Below are positions 43,571-51,211 of a stretch of 64,000 bases of DNA, piece after piece. The stretch comes from Rhodococcoides kyotonense (GTDB taxonomy: Bacteria; Actinomycetota; Actinomycetes; Mycobacteriales; Mycobacteriaceae), in NCBI RefSeq assembly GCF_900188125.1, contig NZ_FZOW01000021.1, positions 1-64,000 on the forward strand, written 5' to 3'. Within the stretch, counting starts at the first letter, position 1, and each line of letters starts with the position of its first letter. Under the pieces are notes generated by a model that worked only from the letters and a program-made list of their open reading frames with translations, was not told where the DNA came from and made no database searches. The position numbers and the translations under genes were made by a program.

Positions 43571-44686
43571 ATGGCAATGGAGACCGGACTCATCGTCCAC
43601 CCGTACATGCGACCTGAGCACACCTCGCGCCAGACATTCGACTGGTGTGTGGACCAGGCAATCGTTGCCGACAAGATCGGCTTCGACTCGGTGATGTACT
43701 CCGAGCACTCTTCTCAGCGCTGGGAGAACATCCCGGCACCGGAATTGGTCATCGCCGCAGCGGCTCGTCAGACCGAGCGCATCAAGTTCGCCCCGATGGC
43801 GCACATCCTGCCGCACCACCATCCAGCCAAGCTTGCCGTCACGATCGGCTGGCTGTCACAGATTCTCGAAGGCCGCTACTTCCTCGGTGTCGGTGCCGGT
43901 GCATACCCACAGTCGACGTACATCCACGGGATCAAGAACGGTGAAGACACCGAGTTCACCAACAAGATGGTGCGTGAATCGCTCGAGATCATGGAAAAGA
44001 TCTGGAAGCGTGAGCCGTTCTTCTACGAGGGGCAGTTCTGGAATGCAGGCTACCCGGAAGAGACCCACGCCGACGAGGGCGACGACCAGCACATGCTCGC
44101 CGACTTCAGTCCGTGGGGCGGTGCCCCCGAGATCGCTGTCACCGGATTCAGTGCCCAGTCTCCGTCGATGAAGTTCGCTGGTGAGCGAGGCTTCCGTCCG
44201 ATGTCGATCTTCTCCGGTCTCGATGCATTGAAAACTCATTGGGAGATCTACTCGACGGCAGCGGAAGCCAACGGCCACGTCGCGGATCGATCGCGCTACC
44301 ACGTGTCACAGACCGTGTTCGTCGCCGACACCGACAAGGAAGCCAAGCGCCTTGTCATGGAGGGGCCGATCGGGCATTGCTTCGAGCGCTACCTCATCCC
44401 CATCTGGTGGCGTTTCGGCATGATGGACGGATTCATCAAGGACGCCGGAGCGCACAAGTCCGACGTCGATCTCGAGTGGGTCGTCGACAACGTCTTCTGC
44501 GTCGGATCGCCGGATACCGTGGTGGACAAGATCAATACTCTGTTCGAGGCCAGCGGTGGCTGGGGCACGCTTCAGGTCGAGTCGCACGACTACTCCGAGG
44601 ACCCGTCACCCTGGTACCAGTCTCTCGAACTGATCGCCAAGGAAGTTGCACCCCGGATCTCGCTCCCCACACCCGTCAGCGTGTAG
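43571..44686 (+). CDS. LLM class flavin-dependent monooxygenase
   Basis: A 371-residue luciferase-like TIM-barrel enzyme. Features are ETGLIVHPYMRPEHTSRQTF at the start, IGFDSVMYSEHSSQRWENIP, ARQTERIKFAPMAHILPHHH and LEGRYFLGVGAGAYP, the usual bacterial-luciferase/alkane-monooxygenase pattern. It uses FMNH2 and O2 to oxidise its substrate, by hydroxylation, epoxidation or Baeyer-Villiger insertion; limonene monooxygenase belongs to this superfamily. It is a clear paralogue of the LLM gene at 45554. The flavin reductase at 32613 is the nearest FMNH2 source. Confidence 0.9.
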   Translation: MAMETGLIVHPYMRPEHTSRQTFDWCVDQAIVADKIGFDSVMYSEHSSQRWENIPAPELVIAAAARQTERIKFAPMAHILPHHHPAKLAVTIGWLSQILEGRYFLGVGAGAYPQSTYIHGIKNGEDTEFTNKMVRESLEIMEKIWKREPFFYEGQFWNAGYPEETHADEGDDQHMLADFSPWGGAPEIAVTGFSAQSPSMKFAGERGFRPMSIFSGLDALKTHWEIYSTAAEANGHVADRSRYHVSQTVFVADTDKEAKRLVMEGPIGHCFERYLIPIWWRFGMMDGFIKDAGAHKSDVDLEWVVDNVFCVGSPDTVVDKINTLFEASGGWGTLQVESHDYSEDPSPWYQSLELIAKEVAPRISLPTPVSV

Positions 44687-44710
44687 TACCGAATCGAAAG
44701 CAGGGTAGAC

Positions 44711-45460
44711 ATGACGAAGCGGTTGGAGGGCAAAGTCGCCCTCGTCACCGGTGCATCGCGCGGTATGGGCGAGTCGCACGCGAGGACGTTCATCGAGCAC
44801 GGAGCGAAGGTCGTTCTCGCGGACGTGACCGACGATGCGGGCGAGCTACTCGCGAAAGAGTTGGGGGACAACGCGATCTTCGTTCACCACGACGTCACGA
44901 AACTCGACTCCTGGACCAACGTCGTCGACGAGAGTGTCGCTGCGTTCGGTGAGATCAATATCCTGGTCAACAACGCAGGCGTTCTGGGCCCGCTCGCCAC
45001 GACGGCCGAGCTGACCGAGAATGACTACCGCACCGTGTGCAGCATCAACCAGGACGGCGTGTTCTTCGGGATGAAAGCTGTTCTGCCGTCGATGGAACGG
45101 GCCGGTATCGGTTCCATCGTGAACATCTCGTCGATCGCGGGCATCGCTGCCAACTACGGCTTTCCGAGCCTCGCGTACGTGGCCAGCAAGTTCGCGGTCC
45201 GTGGAATGACGAAAGCGACTGCAATCGAATACGGTCCGAAGAACATTCGCGTCAACTCGGTGCATCCGGGCTTCATTCAGACTCCGATGATGGTGGAGGC
45301 GACCAACGAAGAGGGCGGTGACGCACTCGGCCTGATTCCGTTGGGCCGCATCGCCGATCCGCGGGAAGTCTCGAACCTGGTGTTGTTCTTGGCCTCGGAC
45401 GAGTCCTCGTACATCACAGGAGCGGAACATCTGGTCGACGCCGGGATGATGGCCCAGTAG
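44711..45460 (+). CDS. Short-chain dehydrogenase/reductase
   Basis: A 249-residue classical SDR: cofactor loop TGASRGMGES at 13-22, NNAG near 87-90, IVNISSIAG with the catalytic serine, YVASKFAVRGM with Tyr-x3-Lys, and VHPGFIQTPM. It resembles 3-alpha/20-beta-hydroxysteroid dehydrogenase-like SDRs. It starts 24 bases after the LLM gene behind a GCAGGGT site. Oxidation of the alcohol formed by, or supplied to, the monooxygenase is the likely task. It ends at the long hairpin at 45476. Confidence 0.9.
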   Translation: MTKRLEGKVALVTGASRGMGESHARTFIEHGAKVVLADVTDDAGELLAKELGDNAIFVHHDVTKLDSWTNVVDESVAAFGEINILVNNAGVLGPLATTAELTENDYRTVCSINQDGVFFGMKAVLPSMERAGIGSIVNISSIAGIAANYGFPSLAYVASKFAVRGMTKATAIEYGPKNIRVNSVHPGFIQTPMMVEATNEEGGDALGLIPLGRIADPREVSNLVLFLASDESSYITGAEHLVDAGMMAQ

Positions 45461-45475
45461 GGTCGGCCCAGCATT

Positions 45476-45535
45476 GCCGAAATCGAGGTTGTGTACCGGA
45501 ACTCGACAGATTCCGTACACAACCTCGATCTCGGC
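45476..45535. terminator. Exceptionally long hairpin between convergent SDR and LLM genes
   Basis: The left arm (45476-45501, starting GCCGAAATCGAGG) pairs with the right arm (45511-45535, ending CCTCGATCTCGGC) over about 25 bp, with one A/C-type mismatch and a one-base bulge around a 9-base loop. It is probably a bidirectional terminator. Confidence 0.75.
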
Positions 45536-45553
45536 GAGAGCGGGGACGGCGAA

Positions 45554-46720
45554 TCAGCTCACGGCAACTGTGTCGTATGTGCCCTCGACGTGAACATTGG
45601 GAACGACTTCGGTGGCGAAGAGGCGAAGCGACTCGACCCACGGAGCCGGATCGTCGAGCGCGTCGTGCGTGTTGACGGCGATCTGACCGTAGCGGAAACC
45701 GCTGAGCTCGAACGTCTTCTCGATCTTGGCTGAAACGGTCTCCGGACTTCCACAGAGCCAGACGTGGTCGGCGAGGTACTCGAGATCGACGTCGTCGATG
45801 TCGACCTTCTTCTCCGCGTCGTCGATGAAGCCCTGCAGAATGCGGTACTTCTGGTAGACGGGCATGAGGTACTTCTCCCACGCACGGCCCAGCGGCCCGT
45901 TGATCGCCTGTTCCTTGGCCTCGTCGTCGGTCTTCGCCACGTAGACGTCACGTGCCACTTTGAAACGCGCACCGTCGGGTGTTCCACCCACGGAACGGAC
46001 TGCTTCGGAATAGGTGTCCCACTGTGAGCGCAGGAGCGCCGAGCCACCGTAGAAGGAGATCGGGGTCCAGCCACGTTCACCGGCCAGTCGGTGCGACGGC
46101 GAGTTCTTGCTCAGGCCTGTGACTGCGATTTCGAGGCCGTCGGCGCCGCCGTGGGGTGAGTGATCGGCGGTGAGGTGGTATTCCTCGCCTTCCTTGACCT
46201 TGAACTCTCCGTGCGATGCGACGCTGCCGGGATCGATTTGGCCGTCGAGACGAGCTGCTTTGTAGTACTTGCCTTCGAAGTCGAAGGGTTCCTGACGCCA
46301 GACCTTGTCCATGACCTCCAGGCCTTCCATGAGGCGCGGGTGTGCCTCGGAGAGGTCGCCCGGCTGTCCGCGGAGGACGGCTTCGTTCTCCCATGATCCC
46401 GCGCCGACGCCGAGGAAGTAGCGGTCCTCCAACAGTTGCGAGGTGTAACCGACCTGGACGGCCAGTGTCGACGGGTTGTGCAGCGGCACGATGTGGGCCA
46501 TCGGTGCGAAGCGCAGGCGCTCTGTCTGCTGCGCTGCGGCGACGATCAGAAGCTCCGGATTAGGGATGTTCTCCCACGCCTGCATGCCGTGCTCGCCGAC
46601 CATGAAGTCGCGGTAGCCGAACTTGTCGGCAGCCTTGGCCAGCAGCAGCGAGTACTCGAAGGTTTCCTTGTCCTTACGTCCCGGACGCATGTACGGGGTG
46701 TGAAAGATTCCGCATTCCAT
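45554..46720 (-). CDS. LLM class flavin-dependent monooxygenase
   Basis: A 388-residue luciferase-like monooxygenase, paralogous to the one at 43571. It starts MECGIFHTPYMRPGRKDKET, followed by DFMVGEHGMQAWENIPNPEL, AQQTERLRFAPMAHIVPLHN and LEDRYFLGVGAGSWENEAV. ATG at 46720 has GGAG nine bases upstream; the open frame continues to 47443 but that part crosses an operator and the next gene. It likely oxidises a different intermediate or regioisomer from its paralogue. A perfect regulon operator (site 11) lies 181 bases upstream. Confidence 0.9.
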   Translation of the reverse strand: MECGIFHTPYMRPGRKDKETFEYSLLLAKAADKFGYRDFMVGEHGMQAWENIPNPELLIVAAAQQTERLRFAPMAHIVPLHNPSTLAVQVGYTSQLLEDRYFLGVGAGSWENEAVLRGQPGDLSEAHPRLMEGLEVMDKVWRQEPFDFEGKYYKAARLDGQIDPGSVASHGEFKVKEGEEYHLTADHSPHGGADGLEIAVTGLSKNSPSHRLAGERGWTPISFYGGSALLRSQWDTYSEAVRSVGGTPDGARFKVARDVYVAKTDDEAKEQAINGPLGRAWEKYLMPVYQKYRILQGFIDDAEKKVDIDDVDLEYLADHVWLCGSPETVSAKIEKTFELSGFRYGQIAVNTHDALDDPAPWVESLRLFATEVVPNVHVEGTYDTVAVS

Positions 46721-46900
46721 GTCTGGATCTCCTGATCTGTTGTGATTTCCGAGCGTGTCGTGGCGGTGGCCCGCGTTGCATGCGCTGCCGGTCACGTCGG
46801 GCAAATAGAGCACCGGAAGTGATTCGGGGCCGAAACCCCATCGGTCACGGCCTGTGATCGGCCCCGCGACTTCCTCAGAGTAGGGGTGATGGGCGTCACT

Positions 46901-46918
46901 GTCAACTGTAACGTTGAC
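46901..46918. promoter_or_regulatory. Regulon operator site 11 (perfect)
   Basis: GTCAAC-TGTAAC-GTTGAC, perfect 6-6-6 palindrome, between the LLM gene and the end of the RibB-like fusion gene, so the LLM gene has its own regulated promoter. Confidence 0.7.
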
Positions 46919-47007
46919 GTTGATCAGAACCGATTCCGGACATGCGGAAATCGCGACGACCGAATTCGGTCGCCGCGATATCCGTTGCGCTGTAGATGTA
47001 TTCCGTG

Positions 47008-48435
47008 TCAGAGAGTTCCGACGAGCGCGCGTGTGCGAATCACATCCGCGGACAGCGCCGCGATCAGTTCTTCCTTGGATGCGAAGGTGGTCTGCCCGCG
47101 CATCCAATGATCCAGTCGGACTTCGATAGTGACGCCGTAGAGGTCGCCGGAGAAGTCCAACAGATGGGCTTCCAGGAGCCGAACGCCGGACCTGCCGTAG
47201 AAGGTGGGGCGTCGTCCTACCGAAACTGCTGCTGCGACAACGGATCCATTCGGAAGCAGGCATCTTCCTGCCCAGACGCCATCCGCGACCGAATTGAACT
47301 CGTCGAGCTCGACGTTGGCTGTTCGAAAACCCAGTTCTCGACCTCGTTGGTCTCCGCGCACTACTTCTCCTGCGACGCGGCGGGGCTCGGGGGCTCCGGT
47401 TGCGTCGACCGGATGCCCGCCGATGCTCATCCCGAAATGCCACATCATCGTGCGCGCAGACGGCGGGAAATTACTGGGAGTCGATGTGCTGTAACCACAT
47501 TCGCGCACTATCTCGACGAGATCGGCATCGGTGTCGGCCGGAACGACGGCGGCGTCGCTGTTCCTGTGACGCACGACGATGACTGTCCCGCCACCGTTCT
47601 CGGCCACCATGGTCAGTGCATCAGCGGCGATGTCACGTGAGAGGTGTGGCGCGGAATCTGTCTCGCGCTCGGCTCGTACCAGTGGGGCGGAGTTGTCCGG
47701 GAGAGTGTCCAACGAGTACGCAACGTATTCGATGCCGGACACATCGCTGGAAAAGCCGACGCAGTGGACCGGTCCGTATTCGGAGGGTCGTGCGACCGTG
47801 AACTGTGTCTGCAGATGTAGTTCGGTGATGCGTCGGTAGATCGCGACGTCTTCGACGGAGACGACGGCCAAGCCGTGCTCGGTTGCGAAGCTCGCGGCTT
47901 CGGTCGACTCGGCGATCTCGGTCGGGTCGTTCTGAGAGACGAGAGCAGTGAACGACCCAGCTCGCCGCAAGCCGGCGATGGTCGTCAGGTCGATGGTGGC
48001 TTCTGCTGCGCCTCGGCGCCCCAACACGCCGCCGTCCGCAGTCCGCACGGGAAGCACGTGCCCCGGTCTGGTGAACGTATCGACGGTGCTGGCATCCTCG
48101 GACAGAAGACGCAAGGTCCGTGCCCGGTCGGCTGCCGATATTCCAGTGCCGGGCCCGACCGCGTCCACGCTCACGGTGTACTCAGTGCCTGCGTGGTCGC
48201 GGTCTGCTCCGACCATGGTCGTCAACTGGAGTCGATCACACTCGGCGCTGGTCAGTGCTGCACAGACCAGCCCCGAGCCGTAGCGGACCAGGAATGCGAC
48301 CGACTCGACTTCCGATTTCTCTGCGGCAACGACGAGATGTGCGTCGTCGTCCCGCCCGGCCCCGGTGAGCACAACCGGCCGACCGGCGCTCAGGTCCGCC
48401 AGGGCGCGCTGTACCCGAGTGGTTGGACAATCCAT
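47008..48435 (-). CDS. RibB-like / degenerate GTP cyclohydrolase II-like / riboflavin kinase fusion
   Basis: A 475-residue three-part protein. Residues 9-201 follow DHBP synthase (RibB) closely: RYGSGLVCAALTSAECDRLQ, then GTGISAADRARTLRLLSED and RPGHVLPVRTADGGVLGRRG. However, the acidic DDEDRENEGD loop is replaced by GAGRDDDAH, and the metal-binding His of GHTEATIDL is Ala (GAAEATIDL). Residues 208-342 match GTP cyclohydrolase II in layout only; its zinc cysteines are missing. Residues 353-470 are a riboflavin kinase domain (GRELGFRTANVELDEF, VSVGRRPTFYG, LYGVTIEVRLDHWMRG). The kinase could supply FMN to the LLM enzymes; the first two domains look inactive or repurposed. Operator site 12 lies 68 bases upstream. 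Confidence 0.85.
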   Translation of the reverse strand: MDCPTTRVQRALADLSAGRPVVLTGAGRDDDAHLVVAAEKSEVESVAFLVRYGSGLVCAALTSAECDRLQLTTMVGADRDHAGTEYTVSVDAVGPGTGISAADRARTLRLLSEDASTVDTFTRPGHVLPVRTADGGVLGRRGAAEATIDLTTIAGLRRAGSFTALVSQNDPTEIAESTEAASFATEHGLAVVSVEDVAIYRRITELHLQTQFTVARPSEYGPVHCVGFSSDVSGIEYVAYSLDTLPDNSAPLVRAERETDSAPHLSRDIAADALTMVAENGGGTVIVVRHRNSDAAVVPADTDADLVEIVRECGYSTSTPSNFPPSARTMMWHFGMSIGGHPVDATGAPEPRRVAGEVVRGDQRGRELGFRTANVELDEFNSVADGVWAGRCLLPNGSVVAAAVSVGRRPTFYGRSGVRLLEAHLLDFSGDLYGVTIEVRLDHWMRGQTTFASKEELIAALSADVIRTRALVGTL

Positions 48436-48502
48436 TGCTGGCCTCGATTCTCGGGGAACGATTCGTTCACTGTGACGAGCGTCGCAAACTTCCGATGCGG
48501 TG

Positions 48503-48518
48503 TCAACATCAACGTAGA
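48503..48518. promoter_or_regulatory. Regulon operator site 12
   Basis: TCAAC-ATCAAC-GTAGA, upstream of the RibB-like/riboflavin kinase gene. Confidence 0.6.
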
Positions 48519-48546
48519 TATTGATCAGAGGCCGATATCGGCGGGG

Positions 48547-49482
48547 TCAGTACACCGCTATCAGCCGTGCATCCGCGGAACCTTCCTCGAGGCGATGCAG
48601 GCCGGCCGGAATGTCGTCGAACGTGATCTGTTCGGTGTTGGGGCGGACGGAGCCGTCGGCGAAGAGTTCGAGAATTGCCCGAGCCTCCTCTTTGGTTCCG
48701 TTGGACGAGCCGACGATCTGCACTTCCTTCATGGTGAGGTTCGGGATCGATATCGACGTGGTGTCCGAACCGAGGCCGACCTCGACGATTCGGCCTCCAT
48801 GACGGATGGCGTCGACTGCGGAACCCAATGTGTTTCCGGCGCCTGCGAAGTCGATGATGAGGTCGAGTTCCTCGGACTCGAAGTCGCGGATATCCTTCGA
48901 TATTGCGGTTGCGCCGAGTTCTGTTGCCGACGCCCATCTCGATTCGTTCAGCTCGGACACGTACACGGTTGCACCTGCAGCCAACGCGATCTGGACGCCG
49001 AAGAATCCGAGACCTCCGAAGCCGATGATTCCCACTTTCATGCCGGATTCGATCCGGCCTGCCGTGTGTACCGCGCGGTAAGCGGTGCGACCGGAACACG
49101 TTGCGGGCGCGGCGTCGCGGAACGAGAGTCCGTCGGGCAGCGTGACGGGCAATCGTGCCGGCACCACGACCTTCTGGGCGTAGCCGCCGTTGATCGCCGT
49201 TCCGGGGCCGTCCGTCGTCGCGGGAATGCCGATCCGGTCGCCCGCCGCGAACTCGGTCACGTTGGAACCGACCTCGACGACTGTTCCGACGATCTCGTGC
49301 CCCAGGGTGATCGGAACATGGCCGAGGAGGGACGTGATGGTGCCGTCCATGAATCCGATGTCGGAGTGGCACAGGCCGACCGCCCCTGTTTCGACGAGGA
49401 CATCGTCGGGCCCGGGGGTTGGATCTTCGGACTCCACCTTTGTGAGCGGTTCGCCGACCGCTGTGAACTGCCAAGCCTTCAT
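48547..49482 (-). CDS. Medium-chain alcohol dehydrogenase lacking the structural zinc lobe
   Basis: A 311-residue MDR-family dehydrogenase. The catalytic zinc site is present (VGLCHSDIG with Cys38, and LGHEIVG), and the Rossmann motif GFGGLGFFG is near 154-162. The lobe with four structural-zinc cysteines, normally after the catalytic Glu, is shortened to GIPATTDGPGTAINGGYAQ and contains none of them, which explains the short length. It should oxidise or reduce an alcohol/aldehyde or ketone in the pathway with NAD(P). It has its own promoter with operator site 13 about 130 bases upstream. Confidence 0.88.
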   Translation of the reverse strand: MKAWQFTAVGEPLTKVESEDPTPGPDDVLVETGAVGLCHSDIGFMDGTITSLLGHVPITLGHEIVGTVVEVGSNVTEFAAGDRIGIPATTDGPGTAINGGYAQKVVVPARLPVTLPDGLSFRDAAPATCSGRTAYRAVHTAGRIESGMKVGIIGFGGLGFFGVQIALAAGATVYVSELNESRWASATELGATAISKDIRDFESEELDLIIDFAGAGNTLGSAVDAIRHGGRIVEVGLGSDTTSISIPNLTMKEVQIVGSSNGTKEEARAILELFADGSVRPNTEQITFDDIPAGLHRLEEGSADARLIAVY

Positions 49483-49613
49483 GTGTGTCAGCCTTTCCTC
49501 GTGTCAGCGCTTCTGCGGGCGGAGACGTGCTGTGCCGCTGAGGTATTCGTCCGTCCGGCAGAAGAAAGTGACGAGCGACTCGGGGGAACTGTAGGCCTGA
49601 CCCGACCATCACG

Positions 49614-49629
49614 TCAACATCGGAGTTGA
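49614..49629. promoter_or_regulatory. Regulon operator site 13 (perfect)
   Basis: TCAAC-ATCGGA-GTTGA, perfect arms, upstream of the alcohol dehydrogenase gene; the rightmost site found. Confidence 0.65.
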
Positions 49630-49762
49630 TAATCGGCTGGGGTGCATGACTGTAGCGAACAGGGGCGGGACTCCACCGGGGCCGACCCCGCGAGCGTCGC
49701 GCTTCGGCGGATCTCACTAGCTCGCTCCCGGTGAGCCGGGCATCGCATTAAGGTGATCGTTC

Positions 49763-50104
49763 ATGAGCGAAGACTGGCGAACCGAGACCGTATCCAAGAT
49801 CCGGACATTGATCGAGGCCGCAGCTCCAGGTGTCACCGAGGAAGCGAAGTGGAAGAAGGCGTCCAATCCCGACGGCGTCCCGACCTTCACCCTCGACGGG
49901 CTCATCTGCACGGTCGAAACTTACAAGGACAAGGTGAAGGTGACGTTCGCGAAGGGCGCATCGCTCGACGATCCGTCCCACGTGTTCAACGCCAGTCTCG
50001 ACGCCGGTACACGTCGGGCCGTCGACATCCGCGAGAGCGACCCGCTGGATTCCAGGGCTTTCTCCGCCCTGATCGCCAGCGCGGTCGAGCTCAACAAGCG
50101 CTGA
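49763..50104 (+). CDS. DUF1801 domain protein
   Basis: A 113-residue protein with the DUF1801/YdhG-like fold: IRTLIEAAAPGVTEEAKWKK, then VPTFTLDGLICTVETYKDKV and KVTFAKGASLDDPSHVFNAS. The family is small, cytosolic and of unknown function, sometimes linked to iron handling. It is a single gene, 50 bases before the DUF1295 gene on the same strand, and lies outside the operator-bearing region. Confidence 0.8.
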   Translation: MSEDWRTETVSKIRTLIEAAAPGVTEEAKWKKASNPDGVPTFTLDGLICTVETYKDKVKVTFAKGASLDDPSHVFNASLDAGTRRAVDIRESDPLDSRAFSALIASAVELNKR

Positions 50105-50153
50105 CGGGTCCAATTCGCCCAGGTGCGCGTCGGGAGCGAACTACAGTGCTTCC

Positions 50154-51032
50154 ATGAGTCGGGGCGCGTCGCTCGGTCGAGTCGCGGCGGCGTATGTCGT
50201 GGCCGTGGCCGCGGGTTTGGCGTGGCTCGTGTGGGGTCCGGAGACCGGCCAGCTCTGGCTCGACACCGTGATCGCAGATCTGATCGCAACGTTCGTGATC
50301 TTCGTGGCCAGTCGGATCTATCGCAATTCCAGCTTCTACGACGCATATTGGAGCGTCATTCCGCCTCTCTTGGCGCTGTATTGGTGGTTCGACTCAGGAG
50401 CAAGAGTCGACGACGCCCGGTGGTGGCTGATGATGTCGATCATGTTGGCGTGGTCGGTGCGGCTCACAGGTAACTGGGCTGTAAGCTTTTCCGGTCTCCA
50501 CCAAGAGGATTGGCGTTACCCACTACTCCGCGCGCGTGCGGGGCGATTCGAGTTCGTCGCGGATCTTCTTGGCATTCATGTCTTTCCGACCCTCCAGGTG
50601 TTCGCCGGACTGATTCCCGTGTACGTCGTCGTGACGCGCACCGATGAGCCGCTCGGTGTGCTCGACGTCGTCGCATTCGTCGTCGGCATCGGTGCGCTGA
50701 GTATCGAGACGATCGCCGATCTGCAGATGCGATGCTTCGTGGCCGCCGGGTCGTCGGGGCAGATCATGGAGAGTGGTCTCTGGTCGTGGTCGCGGCACCC
50801 GAACTACTTCGGAGAGTTCGGAGTGTGGCTGTCGTTCGGGCTGTTCGGATTGGCCGCCGATCCAGGTACGTGGTGGGTGCTGTCGGGCGCCGCAGTGATG
50901 CTGCTGATGTTCCAGTTCGTGAGTATTCCGATGATGGAACAGCGAAATCTCCAGCGCCGGCCCTCATACCGCGATGTCATCAGCCGGGTGCCGCGATTCG
51001 TCCCACGTCCGCCGCGGAGAGTGTCTGCGTAA
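50154..51032 (+). CDS. DUF1295 (steroid 5-alpha-reductase-like) membrane protein
   Basis: A 292-residue integral membrane protein with about seven hydrophobic segments, from AAAYVVAVAAGLAWLVWG through to VLSGAAVMLLMFQFVSIPM. It carries the conserved DUF1295 motif WSRHPNYFGEFGVW and a terminal MMEQRNLQRRPSYRDVISRV. The fold is that of steroid 5-alpha reductases and isoprenylcysteine methyltransferases. The actual substrate is unknown; NADPH-dependent reduction of a lipid or steroid is the usual suggestion. Confidence 0.88.
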   Translation: MSRGASLGRVAAAYVVAVAAGLAWLVWGPETGQLWLDTVIADLIATFVIFVASRIYRNSSFYDAYWSVIPPLLALYWWFDSGARVDDARWWLMMSIMLAWSVRLTGNWAVSFSGLHQEDWRYPLLRARAGRFEFVADLLGIHVFPTLQVFAGLIPVYVVVTRTDEPLGVLDVVAFVVGIGALSIETIADLQMRCFVAAGSSGQIMESGLWSWSRHPNYFGEFGVWLSFGLFGLAADPGTWWVLSGAAVMLLMFQFVSIPMMEQRNLQRRPSYRDVISRVPRFVPRPPRRVSA

Positions 51033-51109
51033 GTTAGTTTCGTGCAACATATTTCGGGACGGAGTGCACAGTCTCGTCCAGAAGCGACGGGATTCCGTCA
51101 GTTCTGGGC

Positions 51110-51210
51110 GATCGTGTGCAACGAGTTTCGCAGCACCACCGCGCCCTGGCGCCTACCAGTCGTGGACGGACCGTCAGATCCCGGTGGTTGTGCTGGAGCC
51201 GGAGGCCTAA
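51110..51210 (+). pseudogene. C-terminal remnant of an F420-dependent nitroreductase (Ddn family)
   Basis: The frame ending at TAA 51208-51210 reads AYQSWTDRQIPVVVLEPEA, which matches the conserved C-terminal end of deazaflavin-dependent nitroreductases (Y-Q-x-K-T-x-R-x-IPVVVLEP). No other part of that roughly 150-residue family is recognisable upstream, where DUF1295 ends at 51032. It is therefore a deletion remnant. Confidence 0.55.
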
Positions 51211-51211
51211 G

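Noticed and set aside
46721-47443. Upstream extension of the LLM frame to 629 residues
   Set aside because: It crosses an operator and the end of the riboflavin kinase fusion gene. The ATG at 46720 has a good ribosome site.
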